From assembly GCA_002173415.2 (NCBI GenBank), contig NHNK02000009.1, forward strand, positions 1 to 64,000: a stretch of DNA of 64,000 nt. The letters run 5' to 3'. Position numbers and translations under genes: made by a program. Positions 17,042 through 27,817 of this stretch are shown one piece after another. Numbering within the stretch: the first letter of the stretch is position 1; every line of letters starts with the position of its first letter. The notes below the pieces were generated by a model. The model did not search any database. It was not told the origin of the DNA and saw only the letters and a program-made list of their open reading frames with translations. The DNA is from Marinomonas agarivorans (GTDB lineage: Bacteria; Pseudomonadota; Gammaproteobacteria; Pseudomonadales; Marinomonadaceae).

Positions 17042-19261
17042 ATGCTCAAAAAGACGCTCGTTAGCTTAGCTGTTACTGGAGCTTTGCATATTTCATCTTT
17101 GCATGCTCTTGAGCTAGGAGAACTGACTCCCATATCTAAGGTGAATGAGCCTTTTAAAGCAGAAATTCAATTAAATGACAGCGATCAATTGAACCCAACA
17201 GATATTTCTGTGCAACTGGGAAGCGAGAGTGAATTTCAACAAGCTAAAATTATTCCCGAACGAGTACTTTCCCGTCTTAAGTTCGAAGTTAAAAAAGCAA
17301 ACGACGGTAGCATGGTTGTTGACATTATTAGCCTTGCTCCACTTGAGGTAGAACAACTAGATTTCGTCTTATCGGCAACTTGGCCTAGTGGTAAAGTTGT
17401 TCGCAGATACCAAGTCCCACTTAAAGATTCAGTCCTAGTTGAAGAAGAAAAAACAAAAGTTATAAAGTCTGCACCTGTTGCTCCAGCGGTCGACGTAAAG
17501 AAAGAAACAGTTACCTTTACAGACCCCAGAGAAGCCGCTAAAAACGCACTTAACTCATTACCAACAGATGGTACCTACAATGTCAAACAAGGCAATACGT
17601 TATGGGTGATTGCCAATAATAACCTTTCTTCAAATCAATTAACTATTTATCAAACCATGATGGCAATTCAAGCACTGAACGAAGACGCCTTCTATGCAAA
17701 CAATGTTAATTTATTAAAAGAAGGGGCAGTTCTTCGTTTACCTACAAAAGAACAAATTGCTCTATTTAATGCCATTATGTCCAAAAAAGAGTTTGATCGA
17801 CAAACCGAAGCTTGGAAAGGCTTAAAGCAGGCTGGACGTATTGCCAAAGAAATTGAAGCGGCTCAACTTAACACTCAAGCGAAATCTAAGCCAGCAGCAA
17901 AAGTAGCACCAGAAAAAGGTGATGTTTTATCTCTAATTACAGGCGCAAGTTTACTACCTGAAAAAACATCAAATACAAATGAAGGTGAAGAAAAAGCAAA
18001 AGCAGCAATTGCTGAACTAGAAGGCAAGTTAACTGCGGCAGAAGAAAATTTAGATAAAGAATCGCGGGAGAAAGCCGAGCTAAGTGATCAACTACAAGAA
18101 TTGAATAACCAATTAGCAACACTTGAAGAATTAATTGCTCTTAAAGATGCGCAACTTGCAGAGCTACAACAGCAGTTTGTTGCTGCACAAAACGCGATGC
18201 AAGAACAAAAAAATACTATTGATCAACTATTAGAAGCAGATCAGTTACGTCGTGAGAAAGAATTAGAAGAAGCAAACACTTTTATTAATAAGTTTTTGAA
18301 TAACCCTTTGTATCTTTCTATTACGTCCGTCTTACTGTTGTTGCTAGGTATTATGGTTGGGCTCTTATTACGTCGAGGGGGAAAGAAGGAAGAGGCTGAT
18401 AACTACCTTACTGACGATTTAAGTGACTTCAATATGTCTGACACTGCTGCAGAGGCCGCACCAGCACCAAAAACGGAAGAGGTGGCTACAAGTAATGATT
18501 TGGATGATATAGATGATGATTTAGAGGATGAAGACCCTTTCGCTTTTGACTTTGAAGATCCAGATGACGAATTAGATGATCTAAATACTGAGCTAGATGA
18601 AGACGTTGCTGACGACGACTTTGAAGAAATCGAAGAAATTGATGAGTTCGAAGAAGATGAACTTGAACTCGATTTTGACATGGATGACGATGAAAATTTA
18701 GAAGATACAAACACTATTGATGATATCAACGAAGACGATATCCCCACTGTTGATAACAGTGCAGATGATGATCTTGATGCAGATGAAGACTTTCTCGATG
18801 AGGTTCCAACCTTAGATGAGCCTGAAGTGGATGATTTAAGCACAGACTCAGAACTAGAAGAGGAAGAGTTTGTATCAAATTTACTTGATGATTCTGATCT
18901 TGAAGAAGGTCCAGATGAGTCCGCTTTATTTGAAGGTGAGCCAAGCGACTCGATCGCAAATAGTATCGAAGAAACTTTGTCTGAGTCTATGGGTGAAGAT
19001 GAGGATATGCCAGCTGAGTTTACAGCCGAAGACGCTGCTGAAGGGACAGAGGAAAGTGACGAAGAAGAAAATATTGACTTCTTTGATGCTAGTGGAGACG
19101 AAATGGCAACAAAATTAGACTTAGCTAGAGCTTACGTTGATATGGGTGATGAAGAAGGCGCAAAAACAATACTTGATGATGTGCTTGAAAAGGGCAATGA
19201 AGATCAGATAAAAGAAGCTCAAGATATGATAGACCGGATGTCACTGAGTGAAGAAGAATAA
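17042..19261 (+). CDS. fimV: FimV/HubP-type polar hub protein
   Basis: 739 aa. Order: signal peptide (MLKKTLVSLAVTGALHISSLHA, 1-22), FimV N-terminal domain starting LELGELTPIS, LysM peptidoglycan-binding motif from YNVKQGNTLWVIA (about 179), coiled coil (about 310-410), one transmembrane helix (about 425-443), a long Asp/Glu-rich cytoplasmic region, and a C-terminal TPR-like FimV motif (LARAYVDMGDEEGAKTILDDVL). FimV/HubP organises the cell pole, type IV pili and flagellar or chemotaxis proteins. An upstream in-frame start at 16943 would destroy the signal peptide, so 17042 with AAGGA upstream is chosen. Confidence 0.9.
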   Translation: MLKKTLVSLAVTGALHISSLHALELGELTPISKVNEPFKAEIQLNDSDQLNPTDISVQLGSESEFQQAKIIPERVLSRLKFEVKKANDGSMVVDIISLAPLEVEQLDFVLSATWPSGKVVRRYQVPLKDSVLVEEEKTKVIKSAPVAPAVDVKKETVTFTDPREAAKNALNSLPTDGTYNVKQGNTLWVIANNNLSSNQLTIYQTMMAIQALNEDAFYANNVNLLKEGAVLRLPTKEQIALFNAIMSKKEFDRQTEAWKGLKQAGRIAKEIEAAQLNTQAKSKPAAKVAPEKGDVLSLITGASLLPEKTSNTNEGEEKAKAAIAELEGKLTAAEENLDKESREKAELSDQLQELNNQLATLEELIALKDAQLAELQQQFVAAQNAMQEQKNTIDQLLEADQLRREKELEEANTFINKFLNNPLYLSITSVLLLLLGIMVGLLLRRGGKKEEADNYLTDDLSDFNMSDTAAEAAPAPKTEEVATSNDLDDIDDDLEDEDPFAFDFEDPDDELDDLNTELDEDVADDDFEEIEEIDEFEEDELELDFDMDDDENLEDTNTIDDINEDDIPTVDNSADDDLDADEDFLDEVPTLDEPEVDDLSTDSELEEEEFVSNLLDDSDLEEGPDESALFEGEPSDSIANSIEETLSESMGEDEDMPAEFTAEDAAEGTEESDEEENIDFFDASGDEMATKLDLARAYVDMGDEEGAKTILDDVLEKGNEDQIKEAQDMIDRMSLSEEE

Positions 19262-20075
19262 AAAAATTGCTTTAGTTGTTGCATATAGAGGAAGTGAATA
19301 TAAAGGATGGCAAGCACAAAAAACCGGTGTTGCCACAGTGCAGCATTGCTTAGAGAAAGCGATAAGTAATGTTGCTAACCACCCAGTTAATGTGATTTGT
19401 GCTGGTAGGACTGATGCTAAAGTTCACGCTAGCGCACAGGTTATTCATTTTGAAACTCATGTAGATCGTGATGATAGGGCATGGGTGTTTGGGGTGAACT
19501 CCCATTTACCGAGTGATATAGCGGTTGTTGCAGCGTCAAGAGTAGCAGATGATTTCCACGCCCGTTTTAGCGCGGTTAGCCGCCGTTATCGTTATGTGAT
19601 TTACACCAGTGAGGTAAAACCCGCACTTTTAGCGCAAGAGGTTACTTGGACTTATAAATCTCTTGATGTTGAAAAAATGAGAGTTGCAGCTCAATGCTTT
19701 TTAGGAACTCACGACTTCTCTTCATTTAGGGCAGTTGGTTGTCAAGCTAAAAGCCCTGTAAGAACCATTCTGAACTTTGACATTTACCCTTCTGGTCAAT
19801 ATATTGTGATCGATGTTAGAGCCAATGCATTTTTACATCACATGATACGTAATTTTGCAGGAGTCTTGATGGCAATCGGTGCTGGTGAGAAAACAGTTGA
19901 TTGGGCTTATGAAGTGCTAGATGCTAGAGACAGAACAAAAGCAGGCGTGACGGCGCCACCTTTTGGTTTGTATTTTGTGCATGCAGAATACCCCACAGAA
20001 TTTCATATACCTCAAGTGTGTTTGGGGCCTCATTTTCTGCCACAGGTAAACGAATCAAATTATGACATGCGTTAA
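19248..20075 (+). CDS. truA: tRNA pseudouridine(38-40) synthase TruA
   Basis: 275 aa. It isomerises U38-U40 in the tRNA anticodon arm. The catalytic Asp lies in CAGRTDAKVHA, and RRYRYVIY and NAFLHHMIRNFAG are family signatures. The start is a GTG at 19248 that overlaps the end of fimV by 14 bp; the protein begins IALVVAYRGSEYKGWQ as in other TruA proteins. Placement directly after fimV and before trpF is conserved in many Gammaproteobacteria. Confidence 0.95.
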   Translation: MKKNKKIALVVAYRGSEYKGWQAQKTGVATVQHCLEKAISNVANHPVNVICAGRTDAKVHASAQVIHFETHVDRDDRAWVFGVNSHLPSDIAVVAASRVADDFHARFSAVSRRYRYVIYTSEVKPALLAQEVTWTYKSLDVEKMRVAAQCFLGTHDFSSFRAVGCQAKSPVRTILNFDIYPSGQYIVIDVRANAFLHHMIRNFAGVLMAIGAGEKTVDWAYEVLDARDRTKAGVTAPPFGLYFVHAEYPTEFHIPQVCLGPHFLPQVNESNYDMR

Positions 20076-20673
20076 AATTTGCGGGATTACAAATAAAGAC
20101 GATGCCTTTAAAGCCTGTGACCTTGGCGCAAATGCTTTAGGTTTTGTGTTTTATGAAAAATCACCTCGATATATCTCTCCAGAAAAAGCCAATGCCATTG
20201 TTGATGTGTTGTCGCCATTTGTGGTCCCTGTTGCGTTATTTGTTAATGCAAAAAGTGAAATGATCCATTCTGTAATAGACCAAAATCCAAGATGGCAAAT
20301 TCAATTTCATGGTGATGAATCAGACGAATTTTGTCAGTCTTTCTCCCGCACTTATATAAAAGCCTTGAGAGTCGCAGCAGACACAGATATTAAATTGGCT
20401 GTCACGGAATATCCCGGTGCAAGTGCAATCTTATTGGACACATATAAAGCAGGCATTCCTGGGGGAACAGGGGAGCGTTTTAATTGGAACAATGTTCCCC
20501 ATGACTTAAATAAACCCATTGTTTTGGCGGGTGGATTAACCCCCGATAATGTTCAACAAGCAATTCAAAAAGTGAAGCCTTATGCTGTTGATGTAAGTGG
20601 TGGTGTTGAACAGTCTAAAGGCATAAAAGATCATCAAAAATTAGAATTATTTTTCCGTGGAGTAGTAGCGTGA
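20062..20673 (+). CDS. trpF: Phosphoribosylanthranilate isomerase TrpF
   Basis: 203 aa, third step of tryptophan synthesis. The start [11 protein letters not shown] carries the catalytic Cys, the Asp is in LLDTYKAG, and the phosphate-binding end is [16 protein letters not shown]. Here it is monofunctional, not fused to TrpC. It overlaps truA by 14 bp and trpB by 4 bp, so it is part of one tightly packed operon. No leader peptide or attenuator could fit upstream. Confidence 0.96.
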   Translation: MTCVKICGITNKDDAFKACDLGANALGFVFYEKSPRYISPEKANAIVDVLSPFVVPVALFVNAKSEMIHSVIDQNPRWQIQFHGDESDEFCQSFSRTYIKALRVAADTDIKLAVTEYPGASAILLDTYKAGIPGGTGERFNWNNVPHDLNKPIVLAGGLTPDNVQQAIQKVKPYAVDVSGGVEQSKGIKDHQKLELFFRGVVA

Positions 20674-21878
20674 ATAACCCTATAGCAAACAACTTGCCTG
20701 ATAATACAGGGCATTTTGGAGAATATGGCGGTGTTTTTGTTTCAGAAACATTAATGGCGGCATTAGAAGATTTAGCTAATTTATATGAAACGCTGTCTCA
20801 GGATAAACAGTTTCAAGCAGAATTCGATAAAGACTTAGCTCACTATGTTGGCAGACCATCACCTCTTTATTTTGCTGAGCGATTAACAAAAGAAACTGGT
20901 GGCGCAAAAATCTATCTTAAACGAGAAGATTTAAATCATACTGGCGCTCACAAAATCAATAATACTATTGGGCAGGCTCTACTTGCTAAACATATGGGGA
21001 AACCCAATATTATTGCTGAGACTGGAGCTGGTCAGCATGGTGTTGCCTCCGCTACAGTTGCTGCTCGCTTAGGACTTAATTGCAAGGTCTTTATGGGTGC
21101 AGAAGATATAAAGCGCCAATCCCTAAATGTTTATCGTATGAAGCTGCTAGGTGCAGAAGTTATTCCTGTTGAATCAGGCACAAAAACGCTAAAGGACGCT
21201 CTAAATGAAGCAATGCGTTATTGGGTAACACATGTCGATGACACATTTTATATTATTGGTACGGCTGCTGGTCCCCATCCATACCCTAAACTAGTGCGTG
21301 ACTTTCAGGCAATTATAGGCCGAGAAACAAGAGAACAATGCCTGCAACAAGAAGGTCGCTTACCTAACGCGGTTGTTGCTTGTGTTGGTGGTGGCTCGAA
21401 TGCAATTGGTATGTTTCACCCCTTTATTCAAGATCATAACGTTGCCATGTATGGCGTTGAGGCTGGCGGTCTAGGTATAGAAACAGGGCAGCATGCGGCG
21501 CCGTTGAGTGCTGGTCGTCCAGGCGTTTTACATGGAAATAGAACGTATATTATGGCAAATAGTGATGGACAGATTAGTGGCACTCATTCTATTTCAGCAG
21601 GTCTTGATTACCCAGGTGTTGGGCCAGAGCATGCGTGGCTAAAAGATATTGGTCGAGCAAATTATGTTGCCATTAATGATGACGATGCCATGACGGCATT
21701 TAGGCAGCTCACCCGCCTTGAAGGCATTATGCCAGCACTCGAATCAAGTCACGCAGTTGCCTATGGCACAAAGTTGGCGGCAACAATGAAATCAGACGAA
21801 ATAGTTGTTGTTAATTTATCAGGCCGAGGAGACAAAGATATTCTTACCGTTGCTGAACTTGATGGGATAGAGGTATAA
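20670..21878 (+). CDS. trpB: Tryptophan synthase beta chain
   Basis: 402 aa. It condenses indole with serine using PLP. The PLP Lys is in [10 protein letters not shown], the phosphate cradle is GGGSNAIG, and [16 protein letters not shown] is a beta-chain signature. It starts with GTG overlapping the trpF stop (GTGA). The partner trpA follows after 2 bp. The remaining trp genes (trpE, G, D, C) are not in the window. Confidence 0.98.
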   Translation: MNNPIANNLPDNTGHFGEYGGVFVSETLMAALEDLANLYETLSQDKQFQAEFDKDLAHYVGRPSPLYFAERLTKETGGAKIYLKREDLNHTGAHKINNTIGQALLAKHMGKPNIIAETGAGQHGVASATVAARLGLNCKVFMGAEDIKRQSLNVYRMKLLGAEVIPVESGTKTLKDALNEAMRYWVTHVDDTFYIIGTAAGPHPYPKLVRDFQAIIGRETREQCLQQEGRLPNAVVACVGGGSNAIGMFHPFIQDHNVAMYGVEAGGLGIETGQHAAPLSAGRPGVLHGNRTYIMANSDGQISGTHSISAGLDYPGVGPEHAWLKDIGRANYVAINDDDAMTAFRQLTRLEGIMPALESSHAVAYGTKLAATMKSDEIVVVNLSGRGDKDILTVAELDGIEV

Positions 21879-21880
21879 CG

Positions 21881-22687
21881 ATGAGTCGTATTAACGCATG
21901 TTTTTCTAGGCTAAAGAGCGAAAACAAAAAAGCATTAATTCCATTTATTACCGCTGGCGATCCTACCCCAGATTATACTGTGGACATGATGAAAGGCTTG
22001 GTTGATGCTGGTGCTGATATTATCGAGCTTGGTATGGCTTTTTCTGACCCGATGGCTGATGGACCTGTTATTCAATTGGCATGTGAAAGGGCTTTAAAGG
22101 CGGGTATTACCATTGACCGTGTTTTGCAAATTGTTGAAGAGTTTCGACAGCACGACCAAACAACTCCCGTTGTTTTAATGGGCTATTTGAACCCAATTGA
22201 GTTTTTTGGTTATAAAGAATTTGCGCAAAAAGCAAAAAAATCCGGTGTTGATGGTGTTTTATTGGTTGATCTCACTCCTGAAGAGGCAACAAATGTAGTA
22301 GAATGCTTCGCAGAAAACAGTATTGACTTGATTTACTTATTGTCACCAACGACGACATTAAGTAGAGCAGAAAAAATTTGCAATTTAGCGTCTGGTTACG
22401 TTTATTACGTTTCAGTAAAAGGAGTGACAGGAACAGCAGCCTTGGATGTAGATAGTGTGCGTTCTCGCGTAAATGAATTACGAGAAGTAACGAACCTTCC
22501 CATCGGTGTGGGTTTTGGTATTAGAGATGCACAAACCGCCAAGTCAGTTGGTCAGTGCTCGGATGGTGTTATCGTTGGCAGTGTTTTAGTAAATGCAATC
22601 GCCGATAATAAAGATAATGAGAAAAGTGCAATCGTTAATGCGTTAAAGAATATTTTAATACCTATGCGTCAAGCACTTGATGCGTAA
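21881..22687 (+). CDS. trpA: Tryptophan synthase alpha chain
   Basis: 268 aa. It cleaves indole-3-glycerol phosphate and channels indole to TrpB. The catalytic Glu lies in ELGMAFSDPMADGP, where family members have ELGIPFSDPLADGP, and LIPFITAGDP and LLSPTTT are conserved. It is separated from trpB by 2 bp and from accD by 24 bp. The alpha and beta subunits are clearly co-produced. Confidence 0.97.
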   Translation: MSRINACFSRLKSENKKALIPFITAGDPTPDYTVDMMKGLVDAGADIIELGMAFSDPMADGPVIQLACERALKAGITIDRVLQIVEEFRQHDQTTPVVLMGYLNPIEFFGYKEFAQKAKKSGVDGVLLVDLTPEEATNVVECFAENSIDLIYLLSPTTTLSRAEKICNLASGYVYYVSVKGVTGTAALDVDSVRSRVNELREVTNLPIGVGFGIRDAQTAKSVGQCSDGVIVGSVLVNAIADNKDNEKSAIVNALKNILIPMRQALDA

Positions 22688-22711
22688 GGTTTTAGACTAA
22701 TTGGAGATAAA

Positions 22712-23572
22712 ATGAGTAGTTGGCTAGATAAATTTATTCCATCCATTGTTCGAAGCGAAACAAAAACGCGCAGCTCTGTACCAGAAGGACTTTGGAAGAA
22801 ATGCCCAAGTTGTGAAAGTGTTTTATACCGCCCAGAACTAGATAAAAACTTAGATGTTTGCCCTAAGTGTAACCACCACATGAGAATAGGGGCTAGACGC
22901 CGTATCGATTTGTTTTTGGATGGTGAAGGTCGACGAGAAATTGCTGAGCACTTAGAGCCAGAAGATAAATTAAAATTCAAAGACTCAAAGCGTTATAAAG
23001 ATCGTCTTGTTAGCGCCCAAAAGCAGACTAATGAAAAAGATGCATTGGTTGCTGTTGAAGGACAGCTCAATGGTATGCCAATCGTTGTGGTTGCCTTTGA
23101 ATTTAACTTTATGGGCGGCTCTATGGGATCTATCGTAGGCGAGCGTTTTGTCCAAGCGGTAAATGTGTGTTTAGAAAAGCGCATTCCTTTGGTGTGTTTT
23201 TCTGCTAGTGGCGGTGCCCGTATGCAAGAAGCGCTTATTTCTTTAATGCAGATGGCTAAAACCAGTGCAGCATTGGAAAAAATGAAACAAGAGGGAATCC
23301 CATATATTTCCGCTATGACGGATCCCGTTTTTGGTGGTGTATCTGCCTCTTTGGCTATGTTGGGCGATTTAAATGTCGCAGAGCCCAATGCTTTAATTGG
23401 ATTTGCTGGCCCACGTGTTATCGAGCAAACAGTGCGCGAAAAACTACCTGAAGGCTTTCAGCGTAGTGAATTCCTACTAGAAAAAGGTGCTTTGGATATG
23501 ATTATTTCACGTCATGATCTTCGTGGGCGTTTGTATAACATTCTTTCTATTTTGACAAACAAGGCCGCATAG
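22712..23572 (+). CDS. accD: Acetyl-CoA carboxylase carboxyltransferase beta subunit
   Basis: 286 aa. It forms the carboxyltransferase with AccA in the first step of fatty acid synthesis. An N-terminal zinc finger has two CxxC pairs (CPSC and CPKC, about residues 30-52), and the crotonase-like domain carries [11 protein letters not shown] and [16 protein letters not shown] precedes the ATG. Linkage accD-folC-SPOR-cvpA-purF is a conserved gammaproteobacterial cluster. Confidence 0.97.
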   Translation: MSSWLDKFIPSIVRSETKTRSSVPEGLWKKCPSCESVLYRPELDKNLDVCPKCNHHMRIGARRRIDLFLDGEGRREIAEHLEPEDKLKFKDSKRYKDRLVSAQKQTNEKDALVAVEGQLNGMPIVVVAFEFNFMGGSMGSIVGERFVQAVNVCLEKRIPLVCFSASGGARMQEALISLMQMAKTSAALEKMKQEGIPYISAMTDPVFGGVSASLAMLGDLNVAEPNALIGFAGPRVIEQTVREKLPEGFQRSEFLLEKGALDMIISRHDLRGRLYNILSILTNKAA

Positions 23573-23576
23573 CTAA

Positions 23577-24845
23577 ATGACACCAAGCTCCTTGCTTGGC
23601 TGGCTTTCATATATTGAAAGCCAGCATCCTTCCGATATTGAACTAGGCCTAGATCGTGGTATGGCCGTCTTAGCTAGACTCAATTTTGAGCGACCTAGTA
23701 AAAAAGTCATCACTGTTGCGGGAACAAACGGGAAAGGCTCTACATGTGCGTTTTTAACGCAGTACTTTTTGATAACAAATCAATCGGTCGGCACTTTCAC
23801 CTCACCTCACTTTATCGATTTTAATGAACGTATTGCCATAAATGGGCAGCCAGTTAGTGATCAGCAAATTTGCCAAGCTTTTGCGCATATAGAATCGATT
23901 AGAGGAGATATCCCCTTAACTTACTTTGAATTCAATACACTTGCTGCTATTTGGATTTTTTCGCAAGCAAAATTGGATTATTGGGTGCTAGAAGTTGGAC
24001 TGGGAGGCCGTCTTGATTCTGTTAATATGATTGATTGTGATATAGCGATTGTTACCTCTATTGCTTTGGATCATACCGATTGGCTTGGTGACTCTATTGA
24101 GCAAATTGCAGTCGAAAAAGCAGGGATTGCTAGAGATAATAAACTCTTTATTAGTGGGGTTGTTAACCCTCCAGACTCCTTGTTACAAACAGCGATAGAA
24201 AAGGGCGCAATTACAAGGCAAAAACATCAAGATTTTAGTTTTACACTTGATGCTAATAGCGATACTTGGCAATGGTATCAAAAAGGTGGGGTGGTGTTTG
24301 AAAAGTTGCCTCTGCCTGAGCTACCTATTGAAAATGCAGCCACAACTATTGCGGCATTACTTTATCTTGGTGAAGCTTTGGACTCAGGTGTTGTATCAAC
24401 CATGATAAGGGAAAGCAAACTTCAAGGGCGCTTTCAAACTGTTACGACTTGTCCTCATGTTATTCTTGATGTCGCACACAACCCAGAAGCGGCTTTAGCG
24501 CTCAAAGAAAAAGTCATACAACTCATCACACAACTAAATAAGCCCGTTATTGCTGTTTGTGGTATGTTAGAAGATAAAGATATCAAGACAGTTATCGAAA
24601 CACTGGATAACAGTTTTGATGCTTGGCATTTAACTGATTTATCTGAGCCTAGAGGAGCTAGAGCTGAAGTGTTGCAGGCTTATGTCACCAAAAAATCGAC
24701 AACTCATACATCATTATCGTTGGCTTTGGATTCAGCTTTATTACAAGCTAAGCAAGAAAACAAAACGATAGTAGTATTCGGTTCATTTATTACTATTGGT
24801 CATGCGTTGACCTATTTTAAAGAAAAAGAGCGTAAAGATGCTTGA
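23577..24845 (+). CDS. folC: Bifunctional folylpolyglutamate/dihydrofolate synthase FolC
   Basis: 422 aa. It adds glutamate to dihydropteroate and folates. The Mur-ligase ATP loop VAGTNGKGSTC is near residue 43; TSIALDHTDWLG and the C-terminal ligase domain beginning ILDVAHNPEA follow. It starts 4 bp after accD and overlaps the next gene by 8 bp. Nothing unusual in length or motifs. Confidence 0.96.
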   Translation: MTPSSLLGWLSYIESQHPSDIELGLDRGMAVLARLNFERPSKKVITVAGTNGKGSTCAFLTQYFLITNQSVGTFTSPHFIDFNERIAINGQPVSDQQICQAFAHIESIRGDIPLTYFEFNTLAAIWIFSQAKLDYWVLEVGLGGRLDSVNMIDCDIAIVTSIALDHTDWLGDSIEQIAVEKAGIARDNKLFISGVVNPPDSLLQTAIEKGAITRQKHQDFSFTLDANSDTWQWYQKGGVVFEKLPLPELPIENAATTIAALLYLGEALDSGVVSTMIRESKLQGRFQTVTTCPHVILDVAHNPEAALALKEKVIQLITQLNKPVIAVCGMLEDKDIKTVIETLDNSFDAWHLTDLSEPRGARAEVLQAYVTKKSTTHTSLSLALDSALLQAKQENKTIVVFGSFITIGHALTYFKEKERKDA

Positions 24846-25476
24846 TAAAAGTTCAATGCACCGTCTTATCGGTGCAGGTATTATGCTAGTTGCGGCTGTG
24901 TGTATTTTACCTCTCATACTGGACGGAGAAAGGCCCAATGATCTTGGCGTTTCTGTTTCTTCGCCGCCGCCAGCACCAAATATTACGACCGTAAAAATTA
25001 ATCCAGTTCAAAAATTGCCAGAAGTTAAAAAAGGCAGCACAGATAAGTCGCTTGAAAGTGATAAACCTAAAGTGGTTCGAAAAGTCATTGAACCTAAAGG
25101 AAAAGCAAAGGAAGATGTTGTAGCTGCAAGCCCTGTGGTAGAGAAAAAAGACACTAAGGCACCAAGCTCTAAAAAGGAAGCAACTCAACCCCAGACAACA
25201 CCACCAAAGCCTGTGGTCAAAAAATTGGAAACAAGTACAGCAAAACCCGCACGGTGGGTTGTACAAATTGCCAGTTTCAAAAACCGCAACAACGCCAGTG
25301 CCTTGGTAAAAAAACTTCAGAAAGCAAACTACGCGGCTTATATCATTACAACGAAAACGCTATATAAAGTCTTTGTTGGGCCAGAAATTAAAAAACGTCG
25401 TTCAGAACAGATCAAACAAGAAATTAAGCAAAAATTCCGATTAGAAGGTTTTGTCGTGAAGTATTCAGAAAACTAA
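24838..25476 (+). CDS. SPOR-domain cell division protein, DedD-like
   Basis: 212 aa. One N-terminal membrane helix (about 11-27, LIGAGIMLVAAVCILPLIL) is followed by a Lys/Pro-rich linker and a C-terminal SPOR domain (about 138-212) starting WVVQIASFKN. The domain binds denuded septal peptidoglycan. Position between folC and cvpA corresponds to dedD of E. coli. The linker is low complexity, so sequence identity alone would not separate DedD from other SPOR proteins; gene order supports DedD. Confidence 0.85.
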   Translation: MLDKSSMHRLIGAGIMLVAAVCILPLILDGERPNDLGVSVSSPPPAPNITTVKINPVQKLPEVKKGSTDKSLESDKPKVVRKVIEPKGKAKEDVVAASPVVEKKDTKAPSSKKEATQPQTTPPKPVVKKLETSTAKPARWVVQIASFKNRNNASALVKKLQKANYAAYIITTKTLYKVFVGPEIKKRRSEQIKQEIKQKFRLEGFVVKYSEN

Positions 25477-25547
25477 CTTTTAGGTAAGTAGAGTTGGGCA
25501 TTTTTCTGCTTTTTGTTACACTCCTTCGCTAATCAGATGAGGCTTTC

Positions 25548-26105
25548 ATGGACCAAATTAGCTCTATAGCAACTCTAGATTGGGTTGTTGTTATAGTCAT
25601 TATTATCTCAACATTATTAAGTTTAAAACGTGGCTTCGTACAAGAGGTATTATCTCTTGCTACTTGGGGATTTGCGTTTATTGTCGCTGTAAAATTTTCT
25701 ATATCTATCCAGTCTTTTTTAGTTGATCAAATTCAAAACGTTCAATTTCGCTATATCGTTGCCTTTCTTGGTTTATTCATTTTAAGTTTATGTATTGGTT
25801 CATTGGTGAGTTTTCTTATCGGTTCATTGGTGAGAGCGACTGGTATGTCGAGTACCGATAGAGTATTGGGTATGATTTTTGGCTTTGCCAGAGGCGCGTT
25901 AATTCTTGTAATTCTTGTTTCTTTAATGAGTTTAAGTGTCGATATTGTTGATACACCATTTTGGCAAGAATCTATTTTTGCACCTAAATTAGTTATCTTA
26001 AAAGATTGGTTGCGTGAACTATTGGGGCGAGGCTCAGAGTTTATGAATGACCCTTCTTTCATTGAGCAAACATTCAGCCAATCGTTAAATGATAGTACAG
26101 ATTAA
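25548..26105 (+). CDS. cvpA: CvpA family membrane protein
   Basis: 185 aa with four hydrophobic segments (about 12-30, 38-55, 66-88, 105-125). LDWVVVIVIIISTLLSLKRG and the Gly-rich SFLIGSLVRATG segment match CvpA, which is required for colicin V export and envelope homeostasis. A GAGG site precedes the ATG. A 14-bp direct repeat (25797-25810 and 25821-25834) encodes GSLVS/GSLVR. purF follows, as in E. coli. Confidence 0.9.
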   Translation: MDQISSIATLDWVVVIVIIISTLLSLKRGFVQEVLSLATWGFAFIVAVKFSISIQSFLVDQIQNVQFRYIVAFLGLFILSLCIGSLVSFLIGSLVRATGMSSTDRVLGMIFGFARGALILVILVSLMSLSVDIVDTPFWQESIFAPKLVILKDWLRELLGRGSEFMNDPSFIEQTFSQSLNDSTD

Positions 26106-26268
26106 TTGTTTAGCGACTGAGGTAATGTTAGCAATGCTAATGGAATTGCATAAAAATACGAATAAAATGGATCTGCATATTGGCTTAAAACGGTAAACTT
26201 AAGGGTGCTTTTTAGTTAAAATTACCCTAAACAATCTAGTTGTAACCTTTAAAATAAGGACACTTAAC

Positions 26269-27777
26269 ATGTGTGGTGTGGTTGGAATTGTAAGTACTTC
26301 TATGGTGAATCAACCTATTTTTGACGCCTTGACTCTTTTGCAACATAGGGGACAAGATGCCGCAGGAATGGTTACTAATCATGAAGGTAAGTTATGCCTT
26401 CGTAAAGACAATGGGTTGGTTAGTGAAGTTTTTCGTACCAGACACATGAAAAAGTTATTGGGCAACATTGGTATAGGTCATGCTCGTTACCCAACGGCTG
26501 GCACCTCAAGCTCTGCCGAAGCTCAGCCCCTTTATGTTAATTCGCCATATGGTATTTCTCTAGCTCATAATGGTAATTTAACCAATGCCCAGCAATTAAG
26601 TCAGGAAGTGTTCGAATCGGACTTACGCCATATTAACACTTCCTCAGACTCTGAAGTTTTATTAAATATCTTGGCTCACGAGCTACATCAAAACCCTAAA
26701 TTAACCCCCACTCCTGATGACTTTTTTAATGCATTAGAGCGTGTTTATAAAAGAATTGAAGGTGGTTACGCTGTCGTTGCCCTGATAACTGGCTACGGTA
26801 TTCTAGCGTTTCGTGACCCTGATGGTATTCGACCGCTAATATACGGATCAAAAGAAGGCGCTAATGGTACAAAAGAGTATATGATCGCCTCAGAAAGTGT
26901 TGCTCTTGATGCAGCGGGTTTTACAGTAGAAAGAGATATTAAACCGGGTGAAGCAGTTTTTATGAGTACAGATCATAAAATTTACTTTAGACAATGCACC
27001 CCTGAAAAAGCACCCCGTCCTTGTTTATTTGAATATGTTTATTTCGCACGTCCAGATACAGTCATTGATAGTATTTCAGTCTATAAAGCGCGTATTGAAA
27101 TGGGAGTTAAACTGGCAAAGAAAATTGCGAAAGAATGGCAAAATATCGATATAGATGTCGTTATTCCTATTCCAGACACAAGTCGAACTGCAGCCCTGCA
27201 AATAGCACATGAAATTAATGTGCCTTTTCGTGAAGGATTGGTCAAAAATCGCTACATTGGCCGCACTTTTATTATGCCTGGGCAAGAGATAAGAAAAAAA
27301 TCTGTACGCCAAAAACTAAACCCTGTGCCATTTGAATTCCAAGGCAAATCGGTATTGTTAGTGGATGATTCGATTGTTCGTGGAACGACCAGTAAAGAAA
27401 TCATTGAAATGGCCAGAGAAGCTGGCGCAAAAAAGGTATATATTGCTTCAGCTGCGCCAGAAGTGCGTTATCCAAATGTATACGGTATTGATATGCCAGC
27501 AGCAAATGAACTGATTGCCAATAACCGCAATGTAGACGAAATTTGCCAACTCATTGGGGCTGATGGCTTAATTTTTCAAGATTTAGATGATTTAATCGAA
27601 GCATGTATTGATGAAAAGCACTCTAATGTCAGGGCATTTGATACCTCTGTTTTTAGTGGAAAATACATTGCTGGTAACATCGATGAGTCGTATTTAGGGA
27701 AACTTGAGAAAAAACGCAACGACTCCCAAAAAGTAGCAGAAAAAGCACGTGCAAATGATATGGTGCAACCACTGTGA
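26269..27777 (+). CDS. purF: Amidophosphoribosyltransferase PurF
   Basis: 502 aa. It is the committed step of purine synthesis and makes phosphoribosylamine from PRPP and glutamine. The protein starts Met-Cys-Gly-Val, so the nucleophile Cys is exposed after Met removal. The PRPP loop is [13 protein letters not shown]. The spacing from cvpA is 163 bp with AAGGAC before the ATG, so an additional promoter is possible. No clear PurR box was seen. Confidence 0.97.
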   Translation: MCGVVGIVSTSMVNQPIFDALTLLQHRGQDAAGMVTNHEGKLCLRKDNGLVSEVFRTRHMKKLLGNIGIGHARYPTAGTSSSAEAQPLYVNSPYGISLAHNGNLTNAQQLSQEVFESDLRHINTSSDSEVLLNILAHELHQNPKLTPTPDDFFNALERVYKRIEGGYAVVALITGYGILAFRDPDGIRPLIYGSKEGANGTKEYMIASESVALDAAGFTVERDIKPGEAVFMSTDHKIYFRQCTPEKAPRPCLFEYVYFARPDTVIDSISVYKARIEMGVKLAKKIAKEWQNIDIDVVIPIPDTSRTAALQIAHEINVPFREGLVKNRYIGRTFIMPGQEIRKKSVRQKLNPVPFEFQGKSVLLVDDSIVRGTTSKEIIEMAREAGAKKVYIASAAPEVRYPNVYGIDMPAANELIANNRNVDEICQLIGADGLIFQDLDDLIEACIDEKHSNVRAFDTSVFSGKYIAGNIDESYLGKLEKKRNDSQKVAEKARANDMVQPL

Positions 27778-27817
27778 AAAGAAATGGATTTGATGTCGGA
27801 TTAGAAGGTTGAACATT

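Noticed and set aside
18403-18959. Ser-rich and His/Leu-rich minus-strand frames within fimV
   Set aside because: They are mirror images of the Asp/Glu-rich fimV region (GAT/GAA codons), not independent genes.
20040-20070. trp leader peptide or attenuator before trpF
   Set aside because: trpF overlaps truA, so there is no room for a leader and no Trp-codon run.
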